Source: Lentisphaerota bacterium (GTDB lineage Bacteria > Verrucomicrobiota > Lentisphaeria > Victivallales > Victivallaceae). Taken from it: DNA of 64,000 nucleotides. Position numbers and translations under genes: made by a program. Shown here piece after piece: positions 51,955-59,336 of this stretch (position 1 is the first letter of the stretch; each line of letters begins with the position of its first letter). Below the pieces are notes generated by a model. That model was not told where the DNA came from. It worked only from the letters and a program-made list of their open reading frames with translations, and did no database searches. The stretch is from NCBI GenBank assembly GCA_015061725.1, contig SUVX01000007.1:1-64000 (forward strand), in the 5' to 3' direction.

Positions 51955-52437
51955 ATTGAAACAAAAAGACATCTTATGGACCGGGTGGACCATATGGACA
52001 ATATGGACGACAAACTTTTAAGTTTGAGATGGCAGATAAGCACCTGTTCAGCCTGAATCACCAACAAAAAAATACCCCGCTTTTTTTGAAAAGAGGAGGG
52101 GGGCCGGGGGGAGGGGAAAAACTTTTTTTCACGGGAAAAAAAGTTTTTCCCCTCCCCCGGCTCCCAAATCTTATTAAAAATCGTTGCGGACCTTGACGGG
52201 TTTGCCGGTGTGGGCGGCTTCGATGGCGGCAACGCAGGCGGCGACAGTTCTTGCGCCTTCGTCGGCGTCGGCATGATTTTCAGCGCCGCGCAGGATGACA
52301 TCTGCCATCAGTCCGACCTGGTGGACGACGTTGTGACTGTTCACGCCGACGGGAATCGTGATAACGCAATGCCGTGTTTGCCAGATTATAACTGCGTTAA
52401 TCTGTCCCGCTGAACCTTCGGCAGCGGCTCAAGCAGC
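51955..52437. repeat. Duplicated segment: repeats plus a deleted oxidoreductase fragment
   Basis: This segment copies 56625-57035 plus 57719-57772. It contains 9-bp ATGGACNNN-type units (51974-52008), the AACTTTTAAGTTTGAGA and AAGCACCTGTTCAG blocks, the AATACCCCGC hairpin element (stem about 52104-52159) and then oxidoreductase-derived sequence. Only scattered substitutions separate the two copies, so the duplication is fairly recent. Confidence 0.88.
52174..52437 (-). pseudogene. Remnant of a second Gfo/Idh/MocA oxidoreductase gene with internal deletion
   Basis: The first ~60 nt (minus strand, from about 52437) match codons around LPKVQRDRLTQYDLANTTLR of the intact gene at 56843-57898. The rest matches its last ~63 codons (IPVGVNSHNVVHQ to KVRNDF). 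About 690 bp between are missing. The join lies at TTATCA, a sequence present at both break points in the intact gene, so the deletion probably arose by short-homology recombination. A 1-nt insertion and a G-to-A change create the TTATAA stop used by the DUF4838 gene. Confidence 0.87.
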
Positions 52438-54689
52438 AGAACACCATCCAGCCAGAGTTTGTCAACTTTTTGGGGATTTTTCTTATCCATTTCGGTTTTG
52501 AGTTTGACGTAAATATCCACCCGGTTGTCAGCAGTCATGCCGTAAACCTCGTTCAGCGGGCGTTGGAGCTGCCAGGTTTTGTGGGCAAAGACATAGCAGC
52601 TGGGGGCGAGGGTGACTTCGCCGATCCTGTACCAGTGATATTTGCCGTCAAATTTGAACTGTTTGTGACCGATAGTCCGGATAACAGACTTTTTGGCAAT
52701 GGAGTTGAGATATCCGAAACGGACACCTTCAGTCTTCAGACCGTTGACGGGGTGATAAATGGCAGTACCGGTTGCGGAATCAGCATCCGCCGCCGAAATC
52801 GCCTTATATTGCGGTGAGAAACTGTTGCCTCTGAAGTGGGCGACGACCTTTCTGCCCGGAAACTCTTTGACCGGTTCAGTGGTGAAAACAGGACCCGATG
52901 CCGCCCGTTCGATTTCGGCGGTTTCGCGTTTTCTTCCTTCACCGGAAAGGTACAGATTTGCCAGTTCATTGAAGACGGCAAGCATGCGCTTGCGCACAAC
53001 CTGATCGCCGGGGGCAAGGCTTGCGGGGATCTGCGGCAGCATCGTACGGACACGGTCAAAGTTGAACCGTTCGCGTTTGATACGCAGAGTAAGAACCTTA
53101 TCGCCTTTTGCTTTGGCAAGAGCCGCATTGAAAAGTTTTTCAGCCTCGGTAAAATAGCGGACATTCAATCCCTTGCGGACATTGACCGGCACGGTCATTT
53201 TGCCGTTGAGCGTTTTGTTTTCAGCGAGAATCAGCGCGCGGACAGCTTTCATTTCTTTGACGGCTTTGCCGTAATAGACATTCATAAAGCGTTCGATTTC
53301 CGCATCAGCGTTGCGGGCGGGATCGCTCCACAGTCTGTGGATGAGATACATGCGCAGAGGATGGAAACTTGTCTGCAGCGGATATTCGATCTCACCGCAA
53401 ATAATGTCAGCCGTGCCTTTGTTGATTTTCAGGTTTTCTCTGACAGCTTCGCAGTTGTCGGTCAGCAATCCCCGCTCTCTCCATGTGATCCAATAATCCC
53501 AGGTGGAAATTTTTCCGAAAGACGCCCACTGTTTGAACTCTTTGAAAGCCCTGGCATTGACGGGGTGGTTCAGAGGCAACAGACTTTCGCGTTTGGTACG
53601 GGTGAAACTGCTGAAATCCTCCCACTCCATACCCATTTGAGCGATGCCGGGAACCACATTCTTTTCAATTTTTGTTCCGGGAACCGGGGGGGGCTGGGCA
53701 AAGAAATAAGCGGACATTTTCAAAATGACATGAGGATATTTTTTTGCCACACTGCGACCGATGTGATTGACGAAGTCGATGACAAGTCCGGTATAATTAC
53801 CCAGTTTTTTGACTGCGGCTTTGCAGTTTTCGCATACACAGGGATTATTGTTATCATTGTGAGAGATTGCGTAGCACACCGGGGGCGGCACATCTTTGTA
53901 ATCCGCCATATCCATCCGGATGAACTTTTCCAGCTGCTGAACAAAAAGTTCACGCACTTTGGGATGGGTGAAACAAACCTGTCCGGGGCCGTAAGGACTG
54001 ACTGCGCGTTCGCGTTTGCCGGTGCGGGCAGAGAGGGAAAAGTATTCATCCGGCGCATTTTTCCACTCTTTCGTGTAGGAGTAAAAAGTGTGGCTGGCAC
54101 GGGGTTTACCGAAAAACGGCGTCAAACCGTGTGCCTTCATCAGCGGAGAAAATTTCTCGTTGATGAAGAAGTTCTGCCGTGAACGCATGTTCCAGAGATG
54201 ACGCCCCTGAAGATCCGGAGGAAAATAGGAGTAGAGCGCTCTCCAGCTGAAAGGCATTTTGCCTGAAACGGCATAATTTTTGCTCCACTCCGGTTCCTTT
54301 TCAGGACCATGCGTGGTGTACTGGTCGAGGAACATCAGATTTCCCAGGCGTTCCAGAAGTTCGTAGGCAGCGTAGATCACGCCGCGTCTGCCGCCGTTGA
54401 GAATGATGCTGTTTCCGTCAATTGCCCGGATCAGCCATTCATCACCGTCAAAATTTTTGACGGCGCCGTGTTTTTTTGCAACAGCGGTGCTGCCGACATA
54501 AATCACTTTACCGGAAGTTTTTACGCCCTCTTTTGCAATGGTGACTTTTGATGTCTTTTTCAAAAGGGTTTGCAATTCCTTTGCCGCTGTGTTTTCCGTT
54601 ACAGTTGATTTGACGGGCAGAATGACGGTTATGTTCCCGGCACTCAAAGCCAGACAGAAAAACAGTAAAAGAACATAGATTTTTTTCAT
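52386..54689 (-). CDS. Secreted DUF4838 protein, shortened, with recombinant C-terminus
   Basis: 767 residues. Signal peptide (LLLFFCLALSAG), the N-terminal alpha/beta domain and the DUF4838 barrel are as in the paralogue at 47839. Only one C-terminal beta-sandwich repeat remains, ending KLWLDGVLLLEP. The last 12 residues (LPKVQRDRLTQL) do not come from this family: they match an internal oxidoreductase stretch in frame, from the adjacent pseudogene. So the gene lost its later repeats by recombination and picked up a foreign end. The barrel is intact, so it may still work with altered binding. It lies 12 nt after its prepilin partner gene. Confidence 0.84.
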   Translation of the reverse strand: MKKIYVLLLFFCLALSAGNITVILPVKSTVTENTAAKELQTLLKKTSKVTIAKEGVKTSGKVIYVGSTAVAKKHGAVKNFDGDEWLIRAIDGNSIILNGGRRGVIYAAYELLERLGNLMFLDQYTTHGPEKEPEWSKNYAVSGKMPFSWRALYSYFPPDLQGRHLWNMRSRQNFFINEKFSPLMKAHGLTPFFGKPRASHTFYSYTKEWKNAPDEYFSLSARTGKRERAVSPYGPGQVCFTHPKVRELFVQQLEKFIRMDMADYKDVPPPVCYAISHNDNNNPCVCENCKAAVKKLGNYTGLVIDFVNHIGRSVAKKYPHVILKMSAYFFAQPPPVPGTKIEKNVVPGIAQMGMEWEDFSSFTRTKRESLLPLNHPVNARAFKEFKQWASFGKISTWDYWITWRERGLLTDNCEAVRENLKINKGTADIICGEIEYPLQTSFHPLRMYLIHRLWSDPARNADAEIERFMNVYYGKAVKEMKAVRALILAENKTLNGKMTVPVNVRKGLNVRYFTEAEKLFNAALAKAKGDKVLTLRIKRERFNFDRVRTMLPQIPASLAPGDQVVRKRMLAVFNELANLYLSGEGRKRETAEIERAASGPVFTTEPVKEFPGRKVVAHFRGNSFSPQYKAISAADADSATGTAIYHPVNGLKTEGVRFGYLNSIAKKSVIRTIGHKQFKFDGKYHWYRIGEVTLAPSCYVFAHKTWQLQRPLNEVYGMTADNRVDIYVKLKTEMDKKNPQKVDKLWLDGVLLLEPLPKVQRDRLTQL

Positions 54690-54701
54690 TTTCCCGTCTC
54701 C

Positions 54702-55478
54702 TTATTTATCAAAACGGACAAGAAAATTATAGCGGGGTGTTTCCATATTTCCTTTGAGATAATGATAATCCGCTTTGGTCACATGTCCGTCCAGCATCCC
54801 CAGAGTCGTAAAGCCATTGTGCTTCAAACCGAACTCTTTGTAACACACACCCGGTGCCGCAATCAGACTGCTGCCGCCCTGTCCGATGAAATAGTAGTCC
54901 TTGCTGCTCGGATGATCCATATAAAGATCCCCCCAGGCAACTTTGGTGCTGGGTTTGGGAACGGAAATAAGTTTTTTATAGGGATAATAAGCACTGTATT
55001 TGGGATCATAGCCGCAGTTGGGATTATAAATCAGATTGTATTTTGGATTGCTGGTCGTGAGGATCTTGGGTTCTGCCGGGCAGAGTAGCTCTTTATAGAT
55101 GATATTGGTATTCCACTTGGAGCCGTGGACGTAATAGTAAAGTGTTCTTGCCCAGCTGGTGTGCGGCTGACTTCCTCCAGTCACATCCCATCCCACCAGA
55201 CAGGGGAGCATCCATCCCTTATTACCATCAGTGTAAAGCATGTGGTAATTCAGCAGCGTTTTGAAATTACTCTGACAGTTGGCTGCCTTGGCAGTGTCTC
55301 TTGCCTTCTGCAGCGCAGGCATCAGCATCGCTGCAAGAATGGCAATGATCGCGATCACGACCAGCAGCTCAATGAGGGTGAAGCACGCCTTCGGCGCATG
55401 AAGCGAACCGCCCTGCGGAAGTATTTTTCCCCGATGCAGAACAGATGTCGATTGAGTTGTTTTGAGAGTGGATTCCAT
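54702..55478 (-). CDS. Prepilin-type N-terminal helix protein (pseudopilin-like)
   Basis: 258 residues; AAGGAGA precedes the ATG. A 35-residue leader ends in Ala-Cys before [19 protein letters not shown], so the -1 residue is Cys rather than Gly. Then come [14 protein letters not shown] and a domain closely similar to the one at 51043-51789 ([42 protein letters not shown]). It sits between the LacI gene and the DUF4838 gene with 12-nt gaps on each side, so the three form one operon. Confidence 0.86.
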   Translation of the reverse strand: MESTLKTTQSTSVLHRGKILPQGGSLHAPKACFTLIELLVVIAIIAILAAMLMPALQKARDTAKAANCQSNFKTLLNYHMLYTDGNKGWMLPCLVGWDVTGGSQPHTSWARTLYYYVHGSKWNTNIIYKELLCPAEPKILTTSNPKYNLIYNPNCGYDPKYSAYYPYKKLISVPKPSTKVAWGDLYMDHPSSKDYYFIGQGGSSLIAAPGVCYKEFGLKHNGFTTLGMLDGHVTKADYHYLKGNMETPRYNFLVRFDK

Positions 55479-55490
55479 TTTTTGTTCTCC

Positions 55491-56465
55491 TTATATGTTG
55501 TTGAATCGGAATTCAAAATGATGTTCTTCCATTTCCAGTACCTTATGAAAAGTATCCGGTTTTCTGTTCTCAAGCAGCCAGGGACAGAAAATTTCTGCGA
55601 TGTGTTCCGCTTTTGCAGAGAGCTGACGGACAAAAACAGCATCAAAGTTTTCAGGTACTCTGCTCTGATCTTCAAAAGCTTCGGCGATGACAAAATTTTT
55701 ACAGACAAATCCGCAGGAAGTCAACTGCCGATAAATACTCATGCCCATGATGACAAAAAGCGAATCATCTGCGACACACCGGACTGTTTCTTCCGGAACC
55801 TCCGGAGCATTCCAGATAAAGTGATCCGGATAAGGAATTTTACGAAAAACGACATGTTTTTTATCCGTAAATGCGGGTGCCACAGAAAAACAATGATGCA
55901 GATTCCGTGATGCTGCAAGTGCCTGATATTTGCGACATGAGATCGTGTCACGGTAATAGAGGCAATAAGCATCCTGAACCGGCGGATTCCCCAGGATCAG
56001 ATAGGGAAGACCGGAGTCTTTAAGCAGATTGCAGATATCTTCTGCCTCCTCATTGATGATACAGGTAATGACCCCTCCGAGCAAACCAGAAAACATCAGG
56101 CTTTTCATCCGTTCAAATTGGCTTTTGGAATCCGTGAAGGGGACAAAAATCGTTTCATAACCGCACTGATTGAGACACTCTGTCGCTGCTGACAGCATAC
56201 GCACATTGGTATTATCGAGCAAACCGCTCCACTGCGGATGCTGCCGCAGAAACACCCCCACCAGCGGCACTTTTTTTTCACGCATGGAACGCGCCAGAGC
56301 ATTGGGGGTATAATTCAATTTGCGGGCGGCGTCAAGAATTTTGTTTCTTGTTGTCTCCGAACATGATATGCGTTCCGTTCTGCCGTTGAGCACAGCAGAG
56401 ACAACTGCCGTACTCACCTGACAGTGATCCGCAATATTCCGTAATGTGCAGCGCTGAGGGTGCAT
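55491..56465 (-). CDS. LacI-family transcriptional regulator
   Basis: 324 residues; an AGGAAAG site precedes the ATG. The N-terminal helix-turn-helix and hinge are clear: TLRNIADHCQVSTAVVSAVLNG then NYTPNALARSMREKK. A periplasmic-binding-like effector domain follows, starting LVGVFLRQH. It presumably binds a sugar released by the DUF4838 enzymes. A perfect 22-bp palindrome lies at its own promoter, and a similar site lies upstream of the second prepilin-DUF4838 pair, so it likely represses itself and both operons. Confidence 0.9.
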   Translation of the reverse strand: MHPQRCTLRNIADHCQVSTAVVSAVLNGRTERISCSETTRNKILDAARKLNYTPNALARSMREKKVPLVGVFLRQHPQWSGLLDNTNVRMLSAATECLNQCGYETIFVPFTDSKSQFERMKSLMFSGLLGGVITCIINEEAEDICNLLKDSGLPYLILGNPPVQDAYCLYYRDTISCRKYQALAASRNLHHCFSVAPAFTDKKHVVFRKIPYPDHFIWNAPEVPEETVRCVADDSLFVIMGMSIYRQLTSCGFVCKNFVIAEAFEDQSRVPENFDAVFVRQLSAKAEHIAEIFCPWLLENRKPDTFHKVLEMEEHHFEFRFNNI

Positions 56466-56478
56466 AAAGCTTTCCTGA

Positions 56479-56533
56479 GTTAATTAAACGTTTAATTAAC
56501 TATTAATATAACGCCGCTATTTCTTTTTGTCAA
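56479..56533 (-). promoter_or_regulatory. Promoter with perfect LacI-type operator for the lacI-prepilin-DUF4838 operon
   Basis: On the minus strand: TTGACA (56533-56528), a 17-nt spacer, TATATT (56510-56505). Immediately downstream is a perfect 22-bp palindrome (56479-56500) with half-site GTTAATTAAAC and central CG, overlapping the expected transcription start. The TTGACA...CGGCGTTATATT arrangement is the same as at 51877-51905. Confidence 0.82.
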
Positions 56534-56565
56534 GTGATTTAACGGGCTGGTGTTTCAGAAAACAG

Positions 56566-56842
56566 CCTGAATCACCAACAACAAAATACCCTGCTTTTTT
56601 GAAAAGAGGGCGTATCAGGACTTTTTTTGAAACAAAAGGCTTCTTATGGACCGGATGGACCGGGGGGACCAAATGGACAATGAACTTTTAAGTTTGAGAG
56701 GACTGATAAGCACCTGTTCAGTTTGAATCACTGACAAAAAAATACCCCGCTTTTTTTGAAAAGAGGAGGGGGTCCGGGGGAGGGGAAAAACTTTTTTTCC
56801 CGTGAAAAAAAGTTTTTCCCCTCCCCCGGCTCCCAAATCTTA
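56566..56842. repeat. Intergenic repeat cluster: 9-bp units and hairpin elements
   Basis: Holds a short AATACCCTGC element copy (56580-56605), 9-bp ATGGACNNN-type units (56646-56687), the AACTTTTAAGTTTGAGA block and a full AATACCCCGC element whose stem is a perfect 26-bp inverted repeat (arms 56774-56799 and 56804-56829). It matches 51955-52170. The stem may terminate transcripts of the oxidoreductase gene on the minus strand. No gene is seen. Confidence 0.85.
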
Positions 56843-57898
56843 TTAAAAATCGTTGCGGACCTTGACGGGTTTGCCGGTGTGGGCGGCTTCGATGGCGGCA
56901 ACGCAGGCGGCGACAGTTCTTGCGCCTTCGTCGGCGTCGGCATGGTTTTCAGCGCCGCGCAGGATGACATCTGCCATCAGTCCGACCTGGTGGACGACGT
57001 TGTGACTGTTCACGCCGACGGGAATGGTGATAAAGTCCGTGGCATCTGCTTTTGTGTCATAAAACGGCACGCTTGACAGCTGCATGGTTGAACTCAAATT
57101 ATCGCAGATGATCGTCCCTTTTGTTCCGTAGAACACGCTGCGCATGGTATAGGGACGTGACAAGCCGATGGAACACATGACTTTGCCGATAACACCGTTA
57201 CGGAATTTGAAAAGACAGAAATAGGAATCAAAATCGATCGGCCAATCGGGAAGTCCTTTTTTCGTACCGTAGGCAAAGGCTTCATCGACCGGAGCGTTCA
57301 CGCTCCAGCGGACAAGATCCACCGCATGACAGCCGCCGCCCAGCAACGGATCACGCCGGGCATCCTTGCGCCAGTTTTTGGATTCACTCCGATCCATATA
57401 GCGGTAGTTGTGTGCGTATTCGCTTTCAACCATAAAAAGTTCTCCGATATCGCCGCGCATAATCATCTTTTTCGCAAGAACAAATGCCGGTGTATAACGT
57501 GTCGGATGTGCCACCATGAACTTCATACCCGTTTCACGGACGGTACGCACAATGGCAGCAGCTTCTTCCAGATCAAGCGTCATCGGCTTTTCACAGAGAA
57601 CGTGTTTGCCCGCTTTCATACAGGCAATCGCCTGCTCCGCATGAAAGAAGTCCGGAGAAACCACCGAGACAACATCGATATCCGGATTTTCCACCACTTC
57701 ACGGTAATCATGATAACGCAATGTCGTATTTGCCAGATCATACTGCGTCAACCTGTCCCGCTGAACCTTCGGGAGCGGATCAGGATGAGGATCACATACC
57801 GCAACCAAATCATAATCCGGATGATTGACGTATGCCTCAATATGCCGGAATCCCTCTCCCAGTCCGATGACTGCCGCCTGCAATTTGCCGTTTTTCAT
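56843..57898 (-). CDS. Gfo/Idh/MocA-family oxidoreductase
   Basis: 351 residues. An N-terminal Rossmann fold (AAVIGLGEGFRHIEAY) is followed by VVSPDFFHAEQAIACMKAGKHVLCEKPMTLD with the family's Glu-Lys-Pro, where Lys acts in hydride transfer, and GGGCHAVDLVRW with the conserved His. These NAD(P)-dependent enzymes oxidise or reduce sugars and inositols. The stretch DPHPDPLPKVQRDRLTQYD near residue 36 is longer than usual at this loop and may be an inserted repeat. It is divergent from the AraC regulator gene, which may control it. A deleted copy lies at 52174-52437. Confidence 0.9.
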   Translation of the reverse strand: MKNGKLQAAVIGLGEGFRHIEAYVNHPDYDLVAVCDPHPDPLPKVQRDRLTQYDLANTTLRYHDYREVVENPDIDVVSVVSPDFFHAEQAIACMKAGKHVLCEKPMTLDLEEAAAIVRTVRETGMKFMVAHPTRYTPAFVLAKKMIMRGDIGELFMVESEYAHNYRYMDRSESKNWRKDARRDPLLGGGCHAVDLVRWSVNAPVDEAFAYGTKKGLPDWPIDFDSYFCLFKFRNGVIGKVMCSIGLSRPYTMRSVFYGTKGTIICDNLSSTMQLSSVPFYDTKADATDFITIPVGVNSHNVVHQVGLMADVILRGAENHADADEGARTVAACVAAIEAAHTGKPVKVRNDF

Positions 57899-58107
57899 AT
57901 TCGCTTTCCTCTCATCCGCCGCTTCTGAAAGAAAGCTTCGCCCCCTCCGGACTTAACCGTTTTTCAGAAAAAACAGCGCTTTTTGTTTGAAATTATACCA
58001 TTTTAATATAGGTGCAAAAGTTTTTGTTTCAAACAAATAAGCAATGTTTTTGTTTGCCGCTTTGATAAATAATTTGACTTTTTTGATAAAATTTGTCCCG
58101 TTTCCTG

Positions 58108-58135
58108 TTGACTTGCATGGGAAATGTGGTATTTT
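58108..58135 (+). promoter_or_regulatory. Promoter of the AraC-family gene
   Basis: TTGACT, a 16-nt spacer, TATTTT; the expected start is near 58142, so translation must begin downstream of it. In the other direction a TATAAT (57997-57992, minus strand) could serve the oxidoreductase gene. I see nothing else in the 267-bp gap. Confidence 0.55.
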
Positions 58136-58165
58136 ACAGAAGTAAGATACATTCAGGAGGATACT

Positions 58166-58972
58166 TTGGATTCCGTTCATTATTTTGATGACTTGCTCAT
58201 CACCCACGCCGAAGACTGCACCTTTGACGGCAGTTATATCCATTCCCCGTGTCATTTCGCGCCGGATACATTTTCTCTTGAAATGATCTGTTCCGGCTCC
58301 GTTGATTTGAAACTTGATGACTCTCTCCTGCATCTGCAATCCCCCGCTGTCATCTGCACCGGTGACAGCAACCGGCTCTACCGGTTTTATTACAGCAATG
58401 ACTCAAAAAAATACCGCCATATCTGGATCGATTTTCACGGCGAACGCGGACGCAGAATCTACAACGCTTTTCTCAATGCCTTTCCCCACGGAAAAATGAC
58501 TCCACGCCCCGAACACGCCGAAGAAATACTAAAGATTTTTGAATCCGTTTACCGCAATTTCCACTCCCCAGAATTCGATCACGCCCGGACTGTCGTTCAG
58601 ATAGAACACCTGGTTTATCTCTGTCTTGCCGCTGAACGCAGTCCCGTTTCCCGCCAGCCGGATACTTTCAAACTCCGCCAGCTTGTCAAGCGCATCCTCG
58701 CCAACCCCTTTGAAGATTTTTCCCCCGCCCGCCTTGCCGCCGAACGCAGCATTTCTCAAGTCTATCTGCGGAAACTTTTTCTCGAACACACAGGAATCTC
58801 TCTCAACAAATTCATCTTCAAAGCACGCATGGAACTTGCCGCTGAACTCCTCTCCTCCCACCGGTACCGCATCGGCGAACTCGCCGAAATGTGTCACTTT
58901 TCCGACATCTCCGCTTTCTCCCGCGCCTTCAAACGCTTCCACCAAAAACCACCACGCTTTTTTTTCGGATGA
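58166..58972 (+). CDS. AraC-family transcriptional regulator
   Basis: 268 residues. TTG start at 58166 chosen because AGGAGG lies five nt upstream and the promoter lies just before; the ATG at 58124 is upstream of the predicted transcript. The N-terminal half is a cupin-like sensor (SPAVICTGDSNRLYRFYY). The C-terminal half has two helix-turn-helix units: FEDFSPARLAAERSISQVYLRKLFLEHTG and the second ending FSDISAFSRAFKRFHQKPP. The final RFFFG and stop are encoded by a dispersed element (58955-59056) and replace the usual SPSxYR-type ending. The divergent oxidoreductase gene is the likely target. Confidence 0.88.
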   Translation: MDSVHYFDDLLITHAEDCTFDGSYIHSPCHFAPDTFSLEMICSGSVDLKLDDSLLHLQSPAVICTGDSNRLYRFYYSNDSKKYRHIWIDFHGERGRRIYNAFLNAFPHGKMTPRPEHAEEILKIFESVYRNFHSPEFDHARTVVQIEHLVYLCLAAERSPVSRQPDTFKLRQLVKRILANPFEDFSPARLAAERSISQVYLRKLFLEHTGISLNKFIFKARMELAAELLSSHRYRIGELAEMCHFSDISAFSRAFKRFHQKPPRFFFG

Positions 58973-59056
58973 AAAAAAAGCTTAGCAAAAAAAAGCAGGT
59001 AGCGATTGCGACGTTGCTGCAATCGTTTAAGAGGCTCTGTCCCTTAAAAATCTCCG
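58955..59056 (+). repeat. Three-hairpin dispersed element, copy 2 (overlaps the end of the AraC gene)
   Basis: Same order as 1664-1763 on the opposite strand: GCTTTTTTTTC/GAAAAAAAAGC hairpin, TTAGCAAAAAAAAGC linker, GTAGCG, a GATTGC/GCAATC stem with CGTTG in the loop, then GTTTAAG ... TCCCTTAAAAATC. The middle stem differs in sequence from copy 1 but keeps pairing (compensatory changes), which suggests a structured RNA. The first hairpin can act as terminator for the AraC gene. Confidence 0.72.
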
Positions 59057-59061
59057 ATTGT

Positions 59062-59209
59062 CCGGATTGACCCAATGGACGTCTTCAACGCAGAATTGTC
59101 CATTTGGTCCATAAGGTCCATAAGGTCCATAAAATGCTGATTTATACCCGAAATTTCAAGCGGGAAATCAATATGAGTTTCTGTAACAAACCGTCGATGA
59201 GGCAAAAAA
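59062..59209 (-). repeat. Inverted copy of the tRNA-adjacent 9-bp-repeat element
   Basis: About 145 bp, the reverse complement of 62717-62855. It includes TTTGCCTCATCGACGG, ACTCATATTGATTTCCCGCT and TATGGACC-type 9-bp units followed by GTCCATT units that can fold back on them. It abuts the 3' end of tRNA-Arg. Confidence 0.88.
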
Positions 59210-59210
59210 A

Positions 59211-59286
59211 TGGTAGCCCGGGCAGGAATCGAACCTGCGACTAATTGCTTAGAAGGCAACTACTCTATCCACTGAGTTACCGGACC
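59211..59286 (-). tRNA. tRNA-Arg (UCU)
   Basis: 76 nt including the encoded CCA. The acceptor GGTCCGG pairs with CCGGGCT (G-U pairs at the first and third positions). Anticodon stem GTTGC/GCAAT, loop CTTCTAA, anticodon TCT. The T-arm GCAGGTTCGATTCCTGC is perfect. Confidence 0.96.
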
Positions 59287-59307
59287 ACACATATATGCAG
59301 TGTATAT

Positions 59308-59336
59308 AATATGACAGATAAATGACGATTTGTCAA
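59308..59336 (-). promoter_or_regulatory. Promoter of tRNA-Arg
   Basis: On the minus strand: TTGACA (59336-59331), a 17-nt spacer, CATATT (59313-59308). Its -35 box overlaps the last codons of the YihY-like gene. Confidence 0.65.

Noticed and set aside
52836-54182. 448-residue plus-strand ORF opposite the DUF4838 gene
   Set aside because: A similar antisense frame occurs over the paralogue at 49492-50514, as expected from shared coding sequence; no start signal and no domain.
56615-57076. Short ORFs translating as GEGKNFFSREKKFFPSP and similar
   Set aside because: They are translations of the intergenic hairpin element plus gene ends, on both strands, without start signals.
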